A stretch of 64,000 bases of DNA, taken from assembly GCF_014762685.1 (NCBI RefSeq), contig NZ_JABURM010000005.1:1240001-1304000 (forward strand), written 5' to 3'. Numbering within the stretch: position 1 is the stretch's first letter; every line of letters starts with the position of its first letter. Below are positions 54,713 through 62,613 of the stretch, piece by piece. The position numbers and the translations under genes are program-made. This stretch comes from Gracilimonas sp. (lineage in GTDB: Bacteria; Bacteroidota; Rhodothermia; Balneolales; Balneolaceae). The notes beneath the pieces were generated by a model. That model had not been told where the DNA came from and did not search any database. It saw nothing but the letters and a program-made list of their open reading frames with translations.

Positions 54713-54795
54713 CCGGTCATCCCTTCGGGATTTTATTCTCTTTGCGGGGTTGCTTGTTTTGAATTTTTCTTCGCCTATTCACTCATAATAATGGC
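54713..54795 (+). repeat. Module 3 repeat, copy b
   Basis: CCGGTCATCCCTTCGGGATT, TTTGCGGGGTTGCTTG, aligned with copies a and c. Preceded by a CTCGTTCCCAACGCC link (54680-54695), also seen near 52325 and 52680. Confidence 0.7.
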
Positions 54796-54857
54796 ATCTG
54801 TCTATCCCGCTCAGCTATTCAATCAACTAAAAAAGAAAATTTATATCGCCTCAAAAA

Positions 54858-55334
54858 CTAATTCTCAGCTTCAATGGCTTGTAGCTTTTGTTGCAAATTT
54901 CCCTGACTCCATTCTTCCACAATTTTCCCATCAACAATACGTGAAATGATCAAATTCTCCCACGTTATTTGCTGATTTGAAGCGGGGATACCCATAATCT
55001 GCCCCCGGTGAGTACCGGTGTGCGTTCTTTGCCAACCTACAAGGTCGCCTTCTGCAAGTACAGGCTCAATCGTGACCTCCAGATCCGGAAAGGCCTGTAA
55101 AAGAGTGGAAATGAAATTTTTAATAGCCTCCCTTCCTGTCTCTGCCCCATCAACTCGATAATCTTCAGCAAAAACGGAGTCCACGTAAGCTGTGTTGCCG
55201 TTATTGAGTAACTCTTGGTTGGCTTTAAGGACCAGGTTTTTGTTTTGCTCCAGTCTGTCAACCTGACTATTACAAGTACTGAAAAGGAGCAGTATTCCGG
55301 TTAAAATCATCAGAATATGAGTATTCATAATCAT
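54858..55334 (-). CDS. SnoaL-like lipoprotein
   Basis: A 158-residue protein with a signal ending in a lipobox-like LFSTCNSQ. The SnoaL/NTF2-like cone fold is visible: the DYRVDGAETGREAIKNFIST helix, FPDLEVTIEPVLAEGDLVGW, and GTHRGQIMGIPASNQQI with the final DGKIVEEW. SnoaL-like proteins include polyketide cyclases and many of unknown function. Lipid-anchored, so probably not a polyketide enzyme here. Confidence 0.8.
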   Translation of the reverse strand: MIMNTHILMILTGILLLFSTCNSQVDRLEQNKNLVLKANQELLNNGNTAYVDSVFAEDYRVDGAETGREAIKNFISTLLQAFPDLEVTIEPVLAEGDLVGWQRTHTGTHRGQIMGIPASNQQITWENLIISRIVDGKIVEEWSQGNLQQKLQAIEAEN

Positions 55335-55489
55335 CCTCTATTTGTTAATGTTTCAAACAAATGGGCATACCGAATAGATGATAACTAACAGGAAAAACTA
55401 AAAGCTATTATAATATATTACGACCAGAAAAGACAAATCAATGCCGGTTCAACAAAATGAGGCAGTATTCGCAGGCCTTTAGGGTGAAC

Positions 55490-55610
55490 AAGCTCTGCCT
55501 GTCTTGTTTCGGAAAGAGACCGGGGTCCTGTGTGAAATCATCAGCGTCACCAACGATGAGCCTGGACGGCTCTCGCTGGGACTTTCTGCTGATAATTTGA
55601 ATTCGATTCT
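55490..55610 (+). pseudogene. Decayed fragment of a thioesterase paralogue
   Basis: GTCTTGTTTCGGAAAGAGACC, TCCTGTGTGAAATCATCAGC, GTCACC and GACGGCTCTCGCTGGGACTT track the intact thioesterase gene at 58924-59060 base by base. Net deletions of about 15 and 11 bp fall at short direct repeats (GAAAT and ACC) and break the frame. No start or end. Seen only by comparing the two stretches. Confidence 0.6.
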
Positions 55611-55621
55611 AAAGCTAGTGC

Positions 55622-57349
55622 TTAGTAAAACAATACATCAGATTGCTTATTCCCAGGATTGTTAACATCGTCTCCGCCCAGGATCATAACGTGTGCTACA
55701 CCGTCTGCATCGATATAGCTAATCGCTGCCTGATTATAAAGGTTTTGGCCACCTTCAGACTGCAGGGTATTAGACCCGGTAGCGCCACCGAAAGCACCCA
55801 CCGATCCGTCAGAGTTAATTTGTGCGAAGGTATTTTCGGAGGAACCTTGTCCGCTGCCGGCATACAAGCCTGAGCTTACAAAAAGATTACCGCCGGTAAC
55901 CAGGGCAGAATGCTTGCTTCGGGGTTTCGACATTTCATCCACGTTAATGCTCCATCCGTCGGTGGTTATATCACCGGTACGCAAATTTATTTTAGCATAT
56001 ACAACGGTAGAAAATTTGGTGTCATTATTGTTAAAATCTCCGTCATCCGGACTTTCGGCAGCTCCTTCACCGCCTACCGCATACAGAAAAGCACCAAATG
56101 ATTGAAAACCGTGATACATTCTCGGTGATGGCATAGAAGCCAGTTCTTCCCACGCCCCTAAATTACCCGAGGTATCAATAGCCGCTTTATATACTTTCTC
56201 CGTGGGATTATCTCCGGTTGTTGCACCGCCGGCAATATAGATTGCACTTCTGAAAACGACTGCACCTAATGAGTGGAGCGGTTCCGGCAAAGCCTGGTTT
56301 GTATTCCAGGAATTAATGGATCCGTCTTCATTCAGAGAAGCAAAATGAACCGAGGATACCGGCTCTCCTGTATTATCAACACCGCCCAGTGCATAAATAA
56401 ATCCTTTGCCACTTACCTTTGAATTAAAAGGTGTTGCAACAACTGAGGCATGGAAAGATATGGAATCGGGCAGAGCGGTGGCGGTATTCCAGCTGCTTAT
56501 AGTACCATCAGTATTAATTTGACCATAGAATACATCCTTTTGGGATATAGCAGAGGTATCTCGTCCGCCGCTGACATGTACAAAACTATTGGTATTGCCT
56601 GAAGCATCATCAATAGGGGTATATACCGCCCGGTGACCACTAAGACCCTGGGGAAGGGATGTGGTTTGTGTCCAATTTATCGTTGAAGGACTAAATGTGG
56701 CCGCATCAGTTACATTAAAATCCAAAGAGCTGCTAGCTCCAATTTCCGTTTCAACAAAAACAGGGCCGTCTTCAGCTCCGCTGGGCACAGTCGTTACAAT
56801 AAAGGTGTCGAACCAATCGTCATCACTGGCAATGGTTGCCGGGATTGTGCCGCCGGCTCCGTCAGAAAATAAAACCCGGGAATCTCCCTGGGAATCTCCA
56901 AAAGCCTTCCCGTCGATAATTACCGTACTTCCAATATTTCCGGATGGCTTAGTGGCACTATTTACAAAAGAGAGAACAGGATCAATGGCGGTAAATGCCG
57001 AACTTGAAGTTATTTCTCCGCCATCGCCATTGGTAACTGTAATATCCAAAGCTGTATTTCCTGTAATGCCGGATGGGACCGTAACATAAAGTGTAGTTGA
57101 AGAAGAAAACTCAACAACGTCGGCAGTAACGGTGCCTACTTTAACGGTTGCATCGGAAGAAAAATCAGAACCTGAAATCGTAAGTTCTGTTCCTACCGTA
57201 CCCTCACCGGGCATGACGCTTTCAATCGTTGGAGAGGATTCTACCGGATCGGTAATTCCATTGCCCCCCTTTTTTCCACATCCGGTGAGCAGGATAAGTA
57301 AAGTCCCTATGGTTACTGTAGCTGTAAGTATCTTTTTTGAGGTGTTCAT
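55622..57349 (-). CDS. IPT/TIG and kelch-propeller lipoprotein
   Basis: A 575-residue protein with a signal ending in LLTGCGKK (lipobox Cys). Two IPT/TIG Ig-like domains follow (about 38-125 and 130-215; e.g. PGEGTVGTELTISGSDFSSD). After these come about six kelch-type repeats to the C terminus (YALGGVDNTGEPVSSVHFAS, IYIAGGATTGDNPTEKVYKA, FLYAVGGEGA). Predicted surface or periplasmic binding protein; ligand unknown. Convergent with the thioesterase remnant. Confidence 0.88.
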   Translation of the reverse strand: MNTSKKILTATVTIGTLLILLTGCGKKGGNGITDPVESSPTIESVMPGEGTVGTELTISGSDFSSDATVKVGTVTADVVEFSSSTTLYVTVPSGITGNTALDITVTNGDGGEITSSSAFTAIDPVLSFVNSATKPSGNIGSTVIIDGKAFGDSQGDSRVLFSDGAGGTIPATIASDDDWFDTFIVTTVPSGAEDGPVFVETEIGASSSLDFNVTDAATFSPSTINWTQTTSLPQGLSGHRAVYTPIDDASGNTNSFVHVSGGRDTSAISQKDVFYGQINTDGTISSWNTATALPDSISFHASVVATPFNSKVSGKGFIYALGGVDNTGEPVSSVHFASLNEDGSINSWNTNQALPEPLHSLGAVVFRSAIYIAGGATTGDNPTEKVYKAAIDTSGNLGAWEELASMPSPRMYHGFQSFGAFLYAVGGEGAAESPDDGDFNNNDTKFSTVVYAKINLRTGDITTDGWSINVDEMSKPRSKHSALVTGGNLFVSSGLYAGSGQGSSENTFAQINSDGSVGAFGGATGSNTLQSEGGQNLYNQAAISYIDADGVAHVMILGGDDVNNPGNKQSDVLFY

Positions 57350-57464
57350 AATAGCAGTATTTTAGTGTCGCCCTATTAATTTAAAGTCCTGACATACAGG
57401 CAATTTTCATGTGTGACGACCGAGATCGGATTCGGTTACATGGTTTTTAGATGCTGCTTTTTTC

Positions 57465-57597
57465 ACCCGGGACCACCCGGTACAACTGAAAGATACTCCT
57501 TCCATCCTTCCCAACGGGCTGCGGTAAATTTCATTCGCAAATCCTCCAAAGGAGTGCCCTTGGCAGGTCTGTCGGTCCATTCCCGATGGATGATTTA
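57465..57597. repeat. Module 2 repeat, copy D
   Basis: Shares ACCCGGGACC, CCATCCTTCCCAACG, AATTTCATTCGCAAATC and GGTCTGTCGGTCCATTCCCG with copy B. The insert CTCCAAAGGAG-TGCCCTTGGCA (57544-57565) splits the shared CAAATCGGTC. Confidence 0.75.
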
Positions 57598-57603
57598 TAC
57601 CAG

Positions 57604-57700
57604 GCCGCGTGGCTATAGACTGTCATCCCTCCGGGATTTTTAGCCTCTTTCCGGAGTTGCTTGTTTCAATTTTTTTGTCATTTATTCAATTATAATATTC
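57604..57700 (+). repeat. Module 3 repeat, copy c
   Basis: GCCGCGTGGCTAT, TGTCATCCCTCCGGGATTT, CCGGAGTTGCTTG, aligned with copy a; the best preserved partner. Confidence 0.75.
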
Positions 57701-57777
57701 GCGCCCTCTAATCTCTTTTCCGGTACCCCTTTAGTTGGATTGCGAAAAATTAATTAAAACGATTAGAACAGGATCTT

Positions 57778-58416
57778 ATGTACGATCTTCCGTATTACAA
57801 AGAACAAGATGAACAGGTAATTAAAGAGTTTATTGATCGACATCCGTTTGCTTTTTTAAGCGGGTGCGATACCGAAAACAAGCCGATTGCTACACAAGTG
57901 CCCGTTTTTATCGAAAAAAGGGAAGGCCGAAAAATATTGAGCGGGCACATCATGAAAAATACCGACCACCATAAAGCCTTCTTGCACAATGAACACGTGC
58001 TTGCGGTTTTCACCGGCCCTCATACCTATGTAAGTGCCGCATGGTACAGTAATCCTCATCTGGCTTCTACATGGAACTATATGAGTGTGCATGCAAAAGG
58101 CAAGATCAGTTTTCTGGATGAGGCAGGTTTAGAAGAAGTGCTTCGTAAAACAACGCTTCATTTTGAAGGCTATGATCAGCACTCCCCTACGGTTTTTGAC
58201 AACCTTCCTTCTGAGTATAGACAAAAAATGATGAAGTACATTGTGGCTTTTGAAATTGAAGTAACCGAAATGAATAATGTTTTCAAATTAAGTCAGGACA
58301 GAGATGCCGAGAGCTATCACAATATCATTGAGGAGCTGAAAACACAGGATGAAGACGGACGTGTGATTGCCGCAGAGATGGAAAAAAGAATGAAGGGCGT
58401 TTTTCCGGAAGATTGA
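57778..58416 (+). CDS. PaiB-like FMN-binding negative regulator / flavoprotein
   Basis: A 212-residue protein of the PaiB family. The N terminus starts YDLPYYKEQDEQVIKEFIDRH is typical, HIMKNTDHHKAF follows, and SAAWYSNPHLASTWNYMSVH is the FMN-binding segment. Predicted flavin-binding split-barrel, often annotated as a transcriptional repressor in Bacillus, though the regulatory role is not certain. Alone between repeat copies D and E. Start ATG at 57778. Confidence 0.88.
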   Translation: MYDLPYYKEQDEQVIKEFIDRHPFAFLSGCDTENKPIATQVPVFIEKREGRKILSGHIMKNTDHHKAFLHNEHVLAVFTGPHTYVSAAWYSNPHLASTWNYMSVHAKGKISFLDEAGLEEVLRKTTLHFEGYDQHSPTVFDNLPSEYRQKMMKYIVAFEIEVTEMNNVFKLSQDRDAESYHNIIEELKTQDEDGRVIAAEMEKRMKGVFPED

Positions 58417-58436
58417 TGATAGTAAAGTCCTCCTTT

Positions 58437-58535
58437 ACCCTCATTCACAACGGCTCGCGGTAAATTTCATTCGCAAATCGGTCTGTCGGTCTATCGGTTA
58501 ATCGCAATTCTGTCTGAACTGATTTGCGACTCTTT
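58437..58535. repeat. Module 2 repeat, copy E
   Basis: The 341-bp gap 58417-58757 contains this copy: AATTTCATTCGCAAATCGGTC, TATCGGTTAATCGCAATTC, AACTGATTTGCGAC; CGCAAATC and GATTTGCG are inverted. A GTCATCCTGAACCGCC...ATGAC element at about 58541-58586 follows; the rest shows nothing. Confidence 0.7.
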
Positions 58536-58757
58536 CAAGAGTCATCCTGAACCGCCATTTGGCAGAGAAGGATCGACATGACCAGGAATCTCCAATGATG
58601 AAGTTTTCGCCTGGATATTAAATTATTTACCAAACGATCGCCCGTCTGCGGTCCCCGGTCATAAAGCCGGTTGCCTGTATGATATATGAATACGTCCATT
58701 CCTTTTCTATATTGGCATTCCTTGTTCATCACAGGATAACTTACATACATCATCAAA

Positions 58758-59219
58758 ATGCAAACATACAGTAAAACCATTGAGGTGACATGGGCGGATA
58801 TGGATCCCAACCGCCACATGCGTCATTCCGTGTACAACGACTATGCCGCCCAGACACGGGTCGGAATGTTCTCCGATTTCGGACTCTCCATTACTGAGAT
58901 CAGCCGCCTGGGTTTTGGCCCCGTCTTGTTTCGGGAAGAGACCCAATTCCTGCGTGAAATAAGTTTGCTTGAAATCATCACGGTCACCTGTGCATTGACC
59001 ACGATGCGCCGGGACGGTTCCCGCTGGAGCTTTCTGCATGAAATTATCAAGGAAGGCGAAGACGGTATCAAAGCGGCTCAAATCGCCGTTGATGGTGCCT
59101 GGCTGAATCTGGAAAGCCGGAAACTGGGCACCATCCCGGAGTTAGGAGAAGTTATGAACCGGTTCCCAAAAACTGAAAACTTCGAATGGATACCTGATTC
59201 GACCTCCCGATCAGAGTAA
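58758..59219 (+). CDS. Acyl-CoA thioesterase (4HBT family)
   Basis: A 153-residue hot-dog-fold thioesterase. Catalytic Asp16 is in WADMDPNRHMRHSVYNDY, the classic 4HBT motif. Substrate is not evident; small family members hydrolyse short acyl-CoA. Complete and intact, unlike the related fragment at 55490. It begins 12 bp after a CATACATCATCAAA tract and is preceded by repeat copy E. Ends with an Asp/Ser/Arg-rich tail. Confidence 0.88.
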   Translation: MQTYSKTIEVTWADMDPNRHMRHSVYNDYAAQTRVGMFSDFGLSITEISRLGFGPVLFREETQFLREISLLEIITVTCALTTMRRDGSRWSFLHEIIKEGEDGIKAAQIAVDGAWLNLESRKLGTIPELGEVMNRFPKTENFEWIPDSTSRSE

Positions 59220-59236
59220 GTAAAACAGGTGCAAAG

Positions 59237-59264
59237 TTTTAGCCTGGCAATCTGCCTGCTAAAA
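59237..59264. other. Inverted repeat after the thioesterase gene
   Basis: TTTTAGC (59237-59243) and GCTAAAA (59258-59264), 7-bp perfect stem, 14-base loop, 18 bp after the stop. No T-run; weak terminator candidate. Confidence 0.35.
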
Positions 59265-59383
59265 TATTCTGGTCGGAGGAATCTGCACAAAATACCAAGC
59301 TAAGCGGGACAGCCCGGCAGTAAGCCTCTTGTTTATGAGTAATTAATTCTGCTAATTCAAAAAAAGAATCTGATTAGCGTGAT

Positions 59384-59716
59384 ATGGCTTACGATGAAGG
59401 GTTGGCTCAGCGAATACGTGATCTTCTGCAGGATAACAGAAATGTAGAAGAGAAAAAGATGTTTGGCGGACTTTGCTTTATGATTTCAGGTCATATGGCA
59501 TTCGGTATCATTAAAAATGAACTGATGGCACGTGTTGGCCCTGAACAATATGAAATGAGTCTTTCCAGGGCCCATGCTAAAGAAATGGATTTTACAGGAA
59601 AGGCCCTGAAGGGTATGATTTATGTGGCACCGGAAGGTTTGACGACGGATCAGGATTTAAAATCCTGGATGGATGTCTGCCTCACTTTCATATCCTCACT
59701 ACCACCTAAAAATTAA
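59384..59716 (+). CDS. TfoX N-terminal domain protein
   Basis: A 110-residue protein with a TfoX/Sxy N-terminal domain: EEKKMFGGLCFMISGHMAFG near the N terminus and FTGKALKGMIYVAPEGL. The full TfoX competence regulator also has a C-terminal domain, which is absent. Such short versions are widespread and of unknown role. It lies 14 bp before the GyrI-like gene, same strand, so the two may be co-transcribed. Confidence 0.85.
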   Translation: MAYDEGLAQRIRDLLQDNRNVEEKKMFGGLCFMISGHMAFGIIKNELMARVGPEQYEMSLSRAHAKEMDFTGKALKGMIYVAPEGLTTDQDLKSWMDVCLTFISSLPPKN

Positions 59717-59730
59717 ACGAATCATCACCT

Positions 59731-60234
59731 ATGCAGGAACCTCGTATTGTTACTATTTCTGAACTGAAGTTAGTAGGTAAGCGAATCCAAACCACCCTCG
59801 CTGAGAACAGCACTGGAAAATTATGGCAATCTTTTGGCCCATATAAGAAAGAGATTCTTCACCCGGCCAATACAGATTTATACTCGGTCCAAATTTTTGC
59901 TGAAGATCAGGATTTTAAGAAATTCACTCCGCAAACCCGGTTCGAGAAATGGGCTGCTATAGAAGTAGATAGATTTGATGAGCTCCCCAACGGAATGGAA
60001 AGCCTCACCCTAAAGGGCGGTAAATATGCCGTTTTCATTCACAAAGGGCTGCCATCCGATTTTCCGAAAACCAGTCATTATATCCACCGGGAATGGATGC
60101 CAAATTCATTGTATGAATTAGATAGTCGACCTCACTTTGAAATTATGAAGGAAGGATATAGTCCAACAGATCCCGAGGCTGAAGAAGAAGTTTGGGTTCC
60201 CATTAAACAAAACGAAATTGGTTATGAACTTTGA
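59731..60234 (+). CDS. GyrI-like / effector-binding domain protein
   Basis: A 167-residue protein of the GyrI-like small-molecule-binding superfamily (AraC effector-binding domain). Features are ISELKLVGKRIQTTL at the start, the basic FEKWAAIEVD and GGKYAVFIHKGLPSDF with a C-terminal YELDSRPHFEIM, matching the SHS2-fold pattern. No DNA-binding domain. Close linkage to the TfoX-domain gene. Confidence 0.8.
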   Translation: MQEPRIVTISELKLVGKRIQTTLAENSTGKLWQSFGPYKKEILHPANTDLYSVQIFAEDQDFKKFTPQTRFEKWAAIEVDRFDELPNGMESLTLKGGKYAVFIHKGLPSDFPKTSHYIHREWMPNSLYELDSRPHFEIMKEGYSPTDPEAEEEVWVPIKQNEIGYEL

Positions 60235-60261
60235 AATTTTTTTCCCAGCTCACTCCTTTCT

Positions 60262-60395
60262 TTTCATCCTTCCTAACGGCTCGCGGTAATTTTCATTCGC
60301 AAATCGGTCTTTAGGTTCATCGGTTAATCGCAATTTTTTCTGAACTGATATGCGAAAAACCGAACGACCGATTTGCGATGGACGATTTTATTCCC
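60262..60395. repeat. Module 2 repeat, copy C (with long inverted repeat)
   Basis: CGCAAATCGGTC (60298-60309) and GACCGATTTGCG (60366-60377) are perfect 12-bp inverted arms around 56 bp. Inner TCGCAATTTT and ATATGCGA can pair further. Confidence 0.8.
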
Positions 60396-60409
60396 GTTCC
60401 CCCCTCGGT

Positions 60410-60482
60410 CCCAATACCCTCCATTCGAAACCACCCAACTGATTGATTAGCGAGGTTTTTCTCATCCTATTCACATCTCCTT
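60410..60482. repeat. Module 1 repeat, truncated copy C
   Basis: CCCAATACCCTCCATTCGAA onward matches the first ~75 bp of copies A and B, then diverges before the palindrome. Confidence 0.75.
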
Positions 60483-60629
60483 CAACTACTCAACGGATTA
60501 GAAATAGACGTATTGAGCCGGCCGGGTGAACTTTGTTATTAGCCCATTTTGACCCTATTTCGCTTTTTGTCGCGTATACAATGATGGAAAAGAATTCTAC
60601 CTCTATCAAAACAAAAACTAATTAATAAT

Positions 60630-61523
60630 ATGTATACGACTGACAATAAAAGAGTAAATAAACCTAACATTTTAAAAACCCTACTCCTGCTGGCATTGCC
60701 ACTTGCATTAGTTATGGGAACTATCACAGGCTGCGAAAGCCCGGAAGGGCCACAGGGTCCGGAAGGCCCTGAAGGACCGGTGGGTGCAGCCGGTGAAGAT
60801 GGCAGCTCTATCTATGCCGGAACAGGGGCTCCCTCAACCGATCTGGGAGCAAGCGGAGATTATTATTTAAACCAGGATACCGGTGAACTCTATGGTCCTA
60901 AAAACAACAGCGGATGGGGAACGCCCATTAGCCTGCAGGGCCCTCAGGGTGAGGCCGGCGCAGATGGCAGTCAAATATATTCCGGAACCGGTTCACCAGA
61001 TGATTCACTCGGTGTTCCAGGAGACTACTACTTAAACAATGACACCTTCGATCTATATGGACCCAAAACCGACAGTGGCTGGGGAACGCCCCTAAACCTG
61101 AAGGGTACCGCAAATGTCATGTACTCTTCGTGGACATACCTTGACTCTGCCGTCCGTGATACTACTATTGACAGCAGCAACATGAAAATTGGAGATATCA
61201 ATGCTCCTCAGCTAACGCAAGAAATATTAGATACGGGAGTAGTGAATGTATATATGCAATTTTCCAATTACATATACCCTTTACCATACACGGGTTATGC
61301 CGGCGGAATAACAAACACGATGGATTTTCTGCCAAGATTAAATCTTATTCAAATTACACGATTCACTCATGATAACAGCGGAAGCGTTGGATTTAACAGT
61401 AGTCTTCAATATCGCTACGTGCTTATCCCCGGTGGAGTAGCGGCAAAAAGCAAGATGTCAAAGGATCAAATTAAGACGATGTCTTATCAGGAAGCTAAAA
61501 AACGATTCGGTATTCCGGATTAG
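60630..61523 (+). CDS. Collagen-like repeat lipoprotein
   Basis: A 297-residue exported protein with a signal ending in TITGC (lipobox Cys35). It contains a short Gly-Pro-rich collagen-like stretch (PEGPQGPEGPEGP, residues 38-50). Two 55-residue repeats follow (about 57-105 and 112-160), each with IYxGTGxP, LG, GDYYLN, LYGPK and GWGTP. The C-terminal part has YRYVLIPGGV and an ending KRFGIPD, as in other Bacteroidota lipoproteins of this class. Surface or periplasmic role inferred; ligand unknown. The repeat is a motif also found in phage tail-associated proteins. Confidence 0.8.
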   Translation: MYTTDNKRVNKPNILKTLLLLALPLALVMGTITGCESPEGPQGPEGPEGPVGAAGEDGSSIYAGTGAPSTDLGASGDYYLNQDTGELYGPKNNSGWGTPISLQGPQGEAGADGSQIYSGTGSPDDSLGVPGDYYLNNDTFDLYGPKTDSGWGTPLNLKGTANVMYSSWTYLDSAVRDTTIDSSNMKIGDINAPQLTQEILDTGVVNVYMQFSNYIYPLPYTGYAGGITNTMDFLPRLNLIQITRFTHDNSGSVGFNSSLQYRYVLIPGGVAAKSKMSKDQIKTMSYQEAKKRFGIPD

Positions 61524-61546
61524 AAATCATAACTGACTTTTAGTGT

Positions 61547-61586
61547 AAATGGGCTCTGTCTAAATCGGCAGAGCCCATTTTTATTT
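61547..61586 (+). terminator. Strong intrinsic terminator after the collagen-like gene
   Basis: AAATGGGCTCTG (61547-61558) pairs perfectly with CAGAGCCCATTT (61569-61580), then TTATTTT. Twelve-base stem and T-rich tail. Confidence 0.92.
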
Positions 61587-61651
61587 TAAACTAGTTCCGG
61601 AATTAATCAGGTACCGGAAGATCTGCAACTCAAAATTATTTTCTCCCCCTA

Positions 61652-61681
61652 TTGTAAAACACAAATTTCTGCATTACTTTG
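61652..61681 (+). promoter_or_regulatory. Candidate Bacteroidota-type promoter of the membrane protein gene
   Basis: TTG at 61652-61654 and TACTTTG at 61675-61681, 20 bp apart, match the TTTG / TAnnTTTG sigma consensus of Bacteroidota in spacing. The -7 box lies within the inverted repeat at 61676. Confidence 0.5.
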
Positions 61682-61698
61682 AAATAAAAAGTACTTTG
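61676..61698 (+). promoter_or_regulatory. Candidate operator ACTTTG-N5-AAAAGT with third half-site
   Basis: ACTTTG (61676-61681), AAATA, AAAAGT (61687-61692), then ACTTTG (61693-61698), ending 1 bp before the ATG. Near copy of the perfect site at 62836-62852. Confidence 0.5.
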
Positions 61699-61699
61699 T

Positions 61700-62305
61700 A
61701 TGAAAGAAGAACAGGACTACATTCAGGACATTGCAGAGATACGTTCCATGATGGAGCGGTCTACCAAATTTTTATCGCTCTCGGGTTGGGCTGGAATATT
61801 GGCCGGGGTGTACGCTCTTGCCGGTGCATGGATCGTTTCCCACGTTCTTGGGTTTCAGCCTGATGAGATCTTTTACTCCTACCCGGATCTGACTAATATC
61901 TTTTTAACAGCGGCAGGAGTTTTATTTCTGGCACTGATCAGTGCCCTTCTGGATTCCCAAAGAAAGGCACAAAAGCAAGATAAAAAAGCCTGGAATGCAA
62001 CTTCCCGCAGAATGTTGGCAAGCATGGCTGTTCCGCTATTTACCGGGGGAATTTTGATCCTGCTTCTGATTTCAAATGGACTTCTCGGGTTGATTGCTCC
62101 CCTCACCCTGCTGTTCTACGGACTCGCTTTGTACAACGCCGGAGCTTACACTATCCGGGAAGTGCGGGTGATGGGTTATGTGCAGATGATCCTGGGACTG
62201 CTGAATATGGCATTTATCAGCTATGGGCTCCTTTTCTGGGCCATAGGTTTTGGAGTGGTTCATATTGTATATGGTATTTATATGTACTTCAGGTTTGAGC
62301 GGTGA
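61700..62305 (+). CDS. Membrane protein, first gene of winged-helix operon
   Basis: A 201-residue protein with about five or six membrane helices. The N terminus MKEEQDYIQDIAEIRSMMER is an amphipathic, acidic helix; LSLSGWAGILAGVYALAGAWI begins the membrane part. Frequently found next to PF13601-type winged-helix regulators in Bacteroidota. Function unknown. It starts 1 bp after the operator-like site and lies 6 bp before the regulator gene. Confidence 0.75.
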   Translation: MKEEQDYIQDIAEIRSMMERSTKFLSLSGWAGILAGVYALAGAWIVSHVLGFQPDEIFYSYPDLTNIFLTAAGVLFLALISALLDSQRKAQKQDKKAWNATSRRMLASMAVPLFTGGILILLLISNGLLGLIAPLTLLFYGLALYNAGAYTIREVRVMGYVQMILGLLNMAFISYGLLFWAIGFGVVHIVYGIYMYFRFER

Positions 62306-62311
62306 CCCACT

Positions 62312-62611
62312 GTGAACGTATCATTCGACGATCTACATAAAGCATTTGAGAATAGGGTCAGGCTGGGGATTATGTCGGCCTTGGCCGTCAACGATTCTCT
62401 GGACTTCACTTCTCTTAAGGAATTCCTGGATGTGACCGACGGAAACCTGGCCACCCACATCAAAAAGCTGGAACAAGAAGGCTTTGTGGAGGTGGAGAAA
62501 TCTTTCATCGACAATAAACCCAACACCAGTTACTCCATGACCCCGAAGGGCAAAAAAGCATTTGAAGAACATCTCAAAGTCCTGGAAACCATCATCAAAT
62601 CACAACAATAG
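62312..62611 (+). CDS. Winged-helix DNA-binding regulator (HTH_27 type)
   Basis: A 99-residue protein of the short winged-helix (PF13601-like) family. DLHKAFENRVRLGIMSALAV leads into the recognition region LKEFLDVTDGNLATHIKKLE, and the wing is VEVEKSFIDNKPNTSY. The start is GTG at 62312, 6 bp after the upstream stop; no closer ATG fits. Its probable operators (61676 and 62836) lie before the first gene of its own operon and the DUF4153 gene, so autoregulation is inferred. Confidence 0.85.
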   Translation: MNVSFDDLHKAFENRVRLGIMSALAVNDSLDFTSLKEFLDVTDGNLATHIKKLEQEGFVEVEKSFIDNKPNTSYSMTPKGKKAFEEHLKVLETIIKSQQ

Positions 62612-62613
62612 CT

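Larger units (their letters stand above)
57350..57777. repeat. Repeat-filled intergenic region (module 2 copy D, module 3 copy c)
   Basis: No gene seen. It contains module 2 copy D (57465-57597, with a 22-bp insert at 57544-57565), then module 3 copy c (57604-57700). The 77 bp before the PaiB-like gene are AT-rich. Confidence 0.75.
60235..60629. repeat. Repeat-filled intergenic region (module 2 copy C, module 1 copy C)
   Basis: No gene seen. Holds module 2 copy C (60262-60395) directly followed by a truncated module 1 copy (60410-60482), in the same order as B at 52.7-53.1 kb. The last ~150 bp before the collagen-like gene are AT-rich with nothing recognised. Confidence 0.75.

Noticed and set aside
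54671-54949. Plus-strand 92-codon open frame
   Set aside because: Repeat module 3 plus antisense of the SnoaL-like gene.
51233-60629. Possible CRISPR array
   Set aside because: The repeats are unequal in length, irregularly spaced and separated by genes; no short regular spacers or cas genes.
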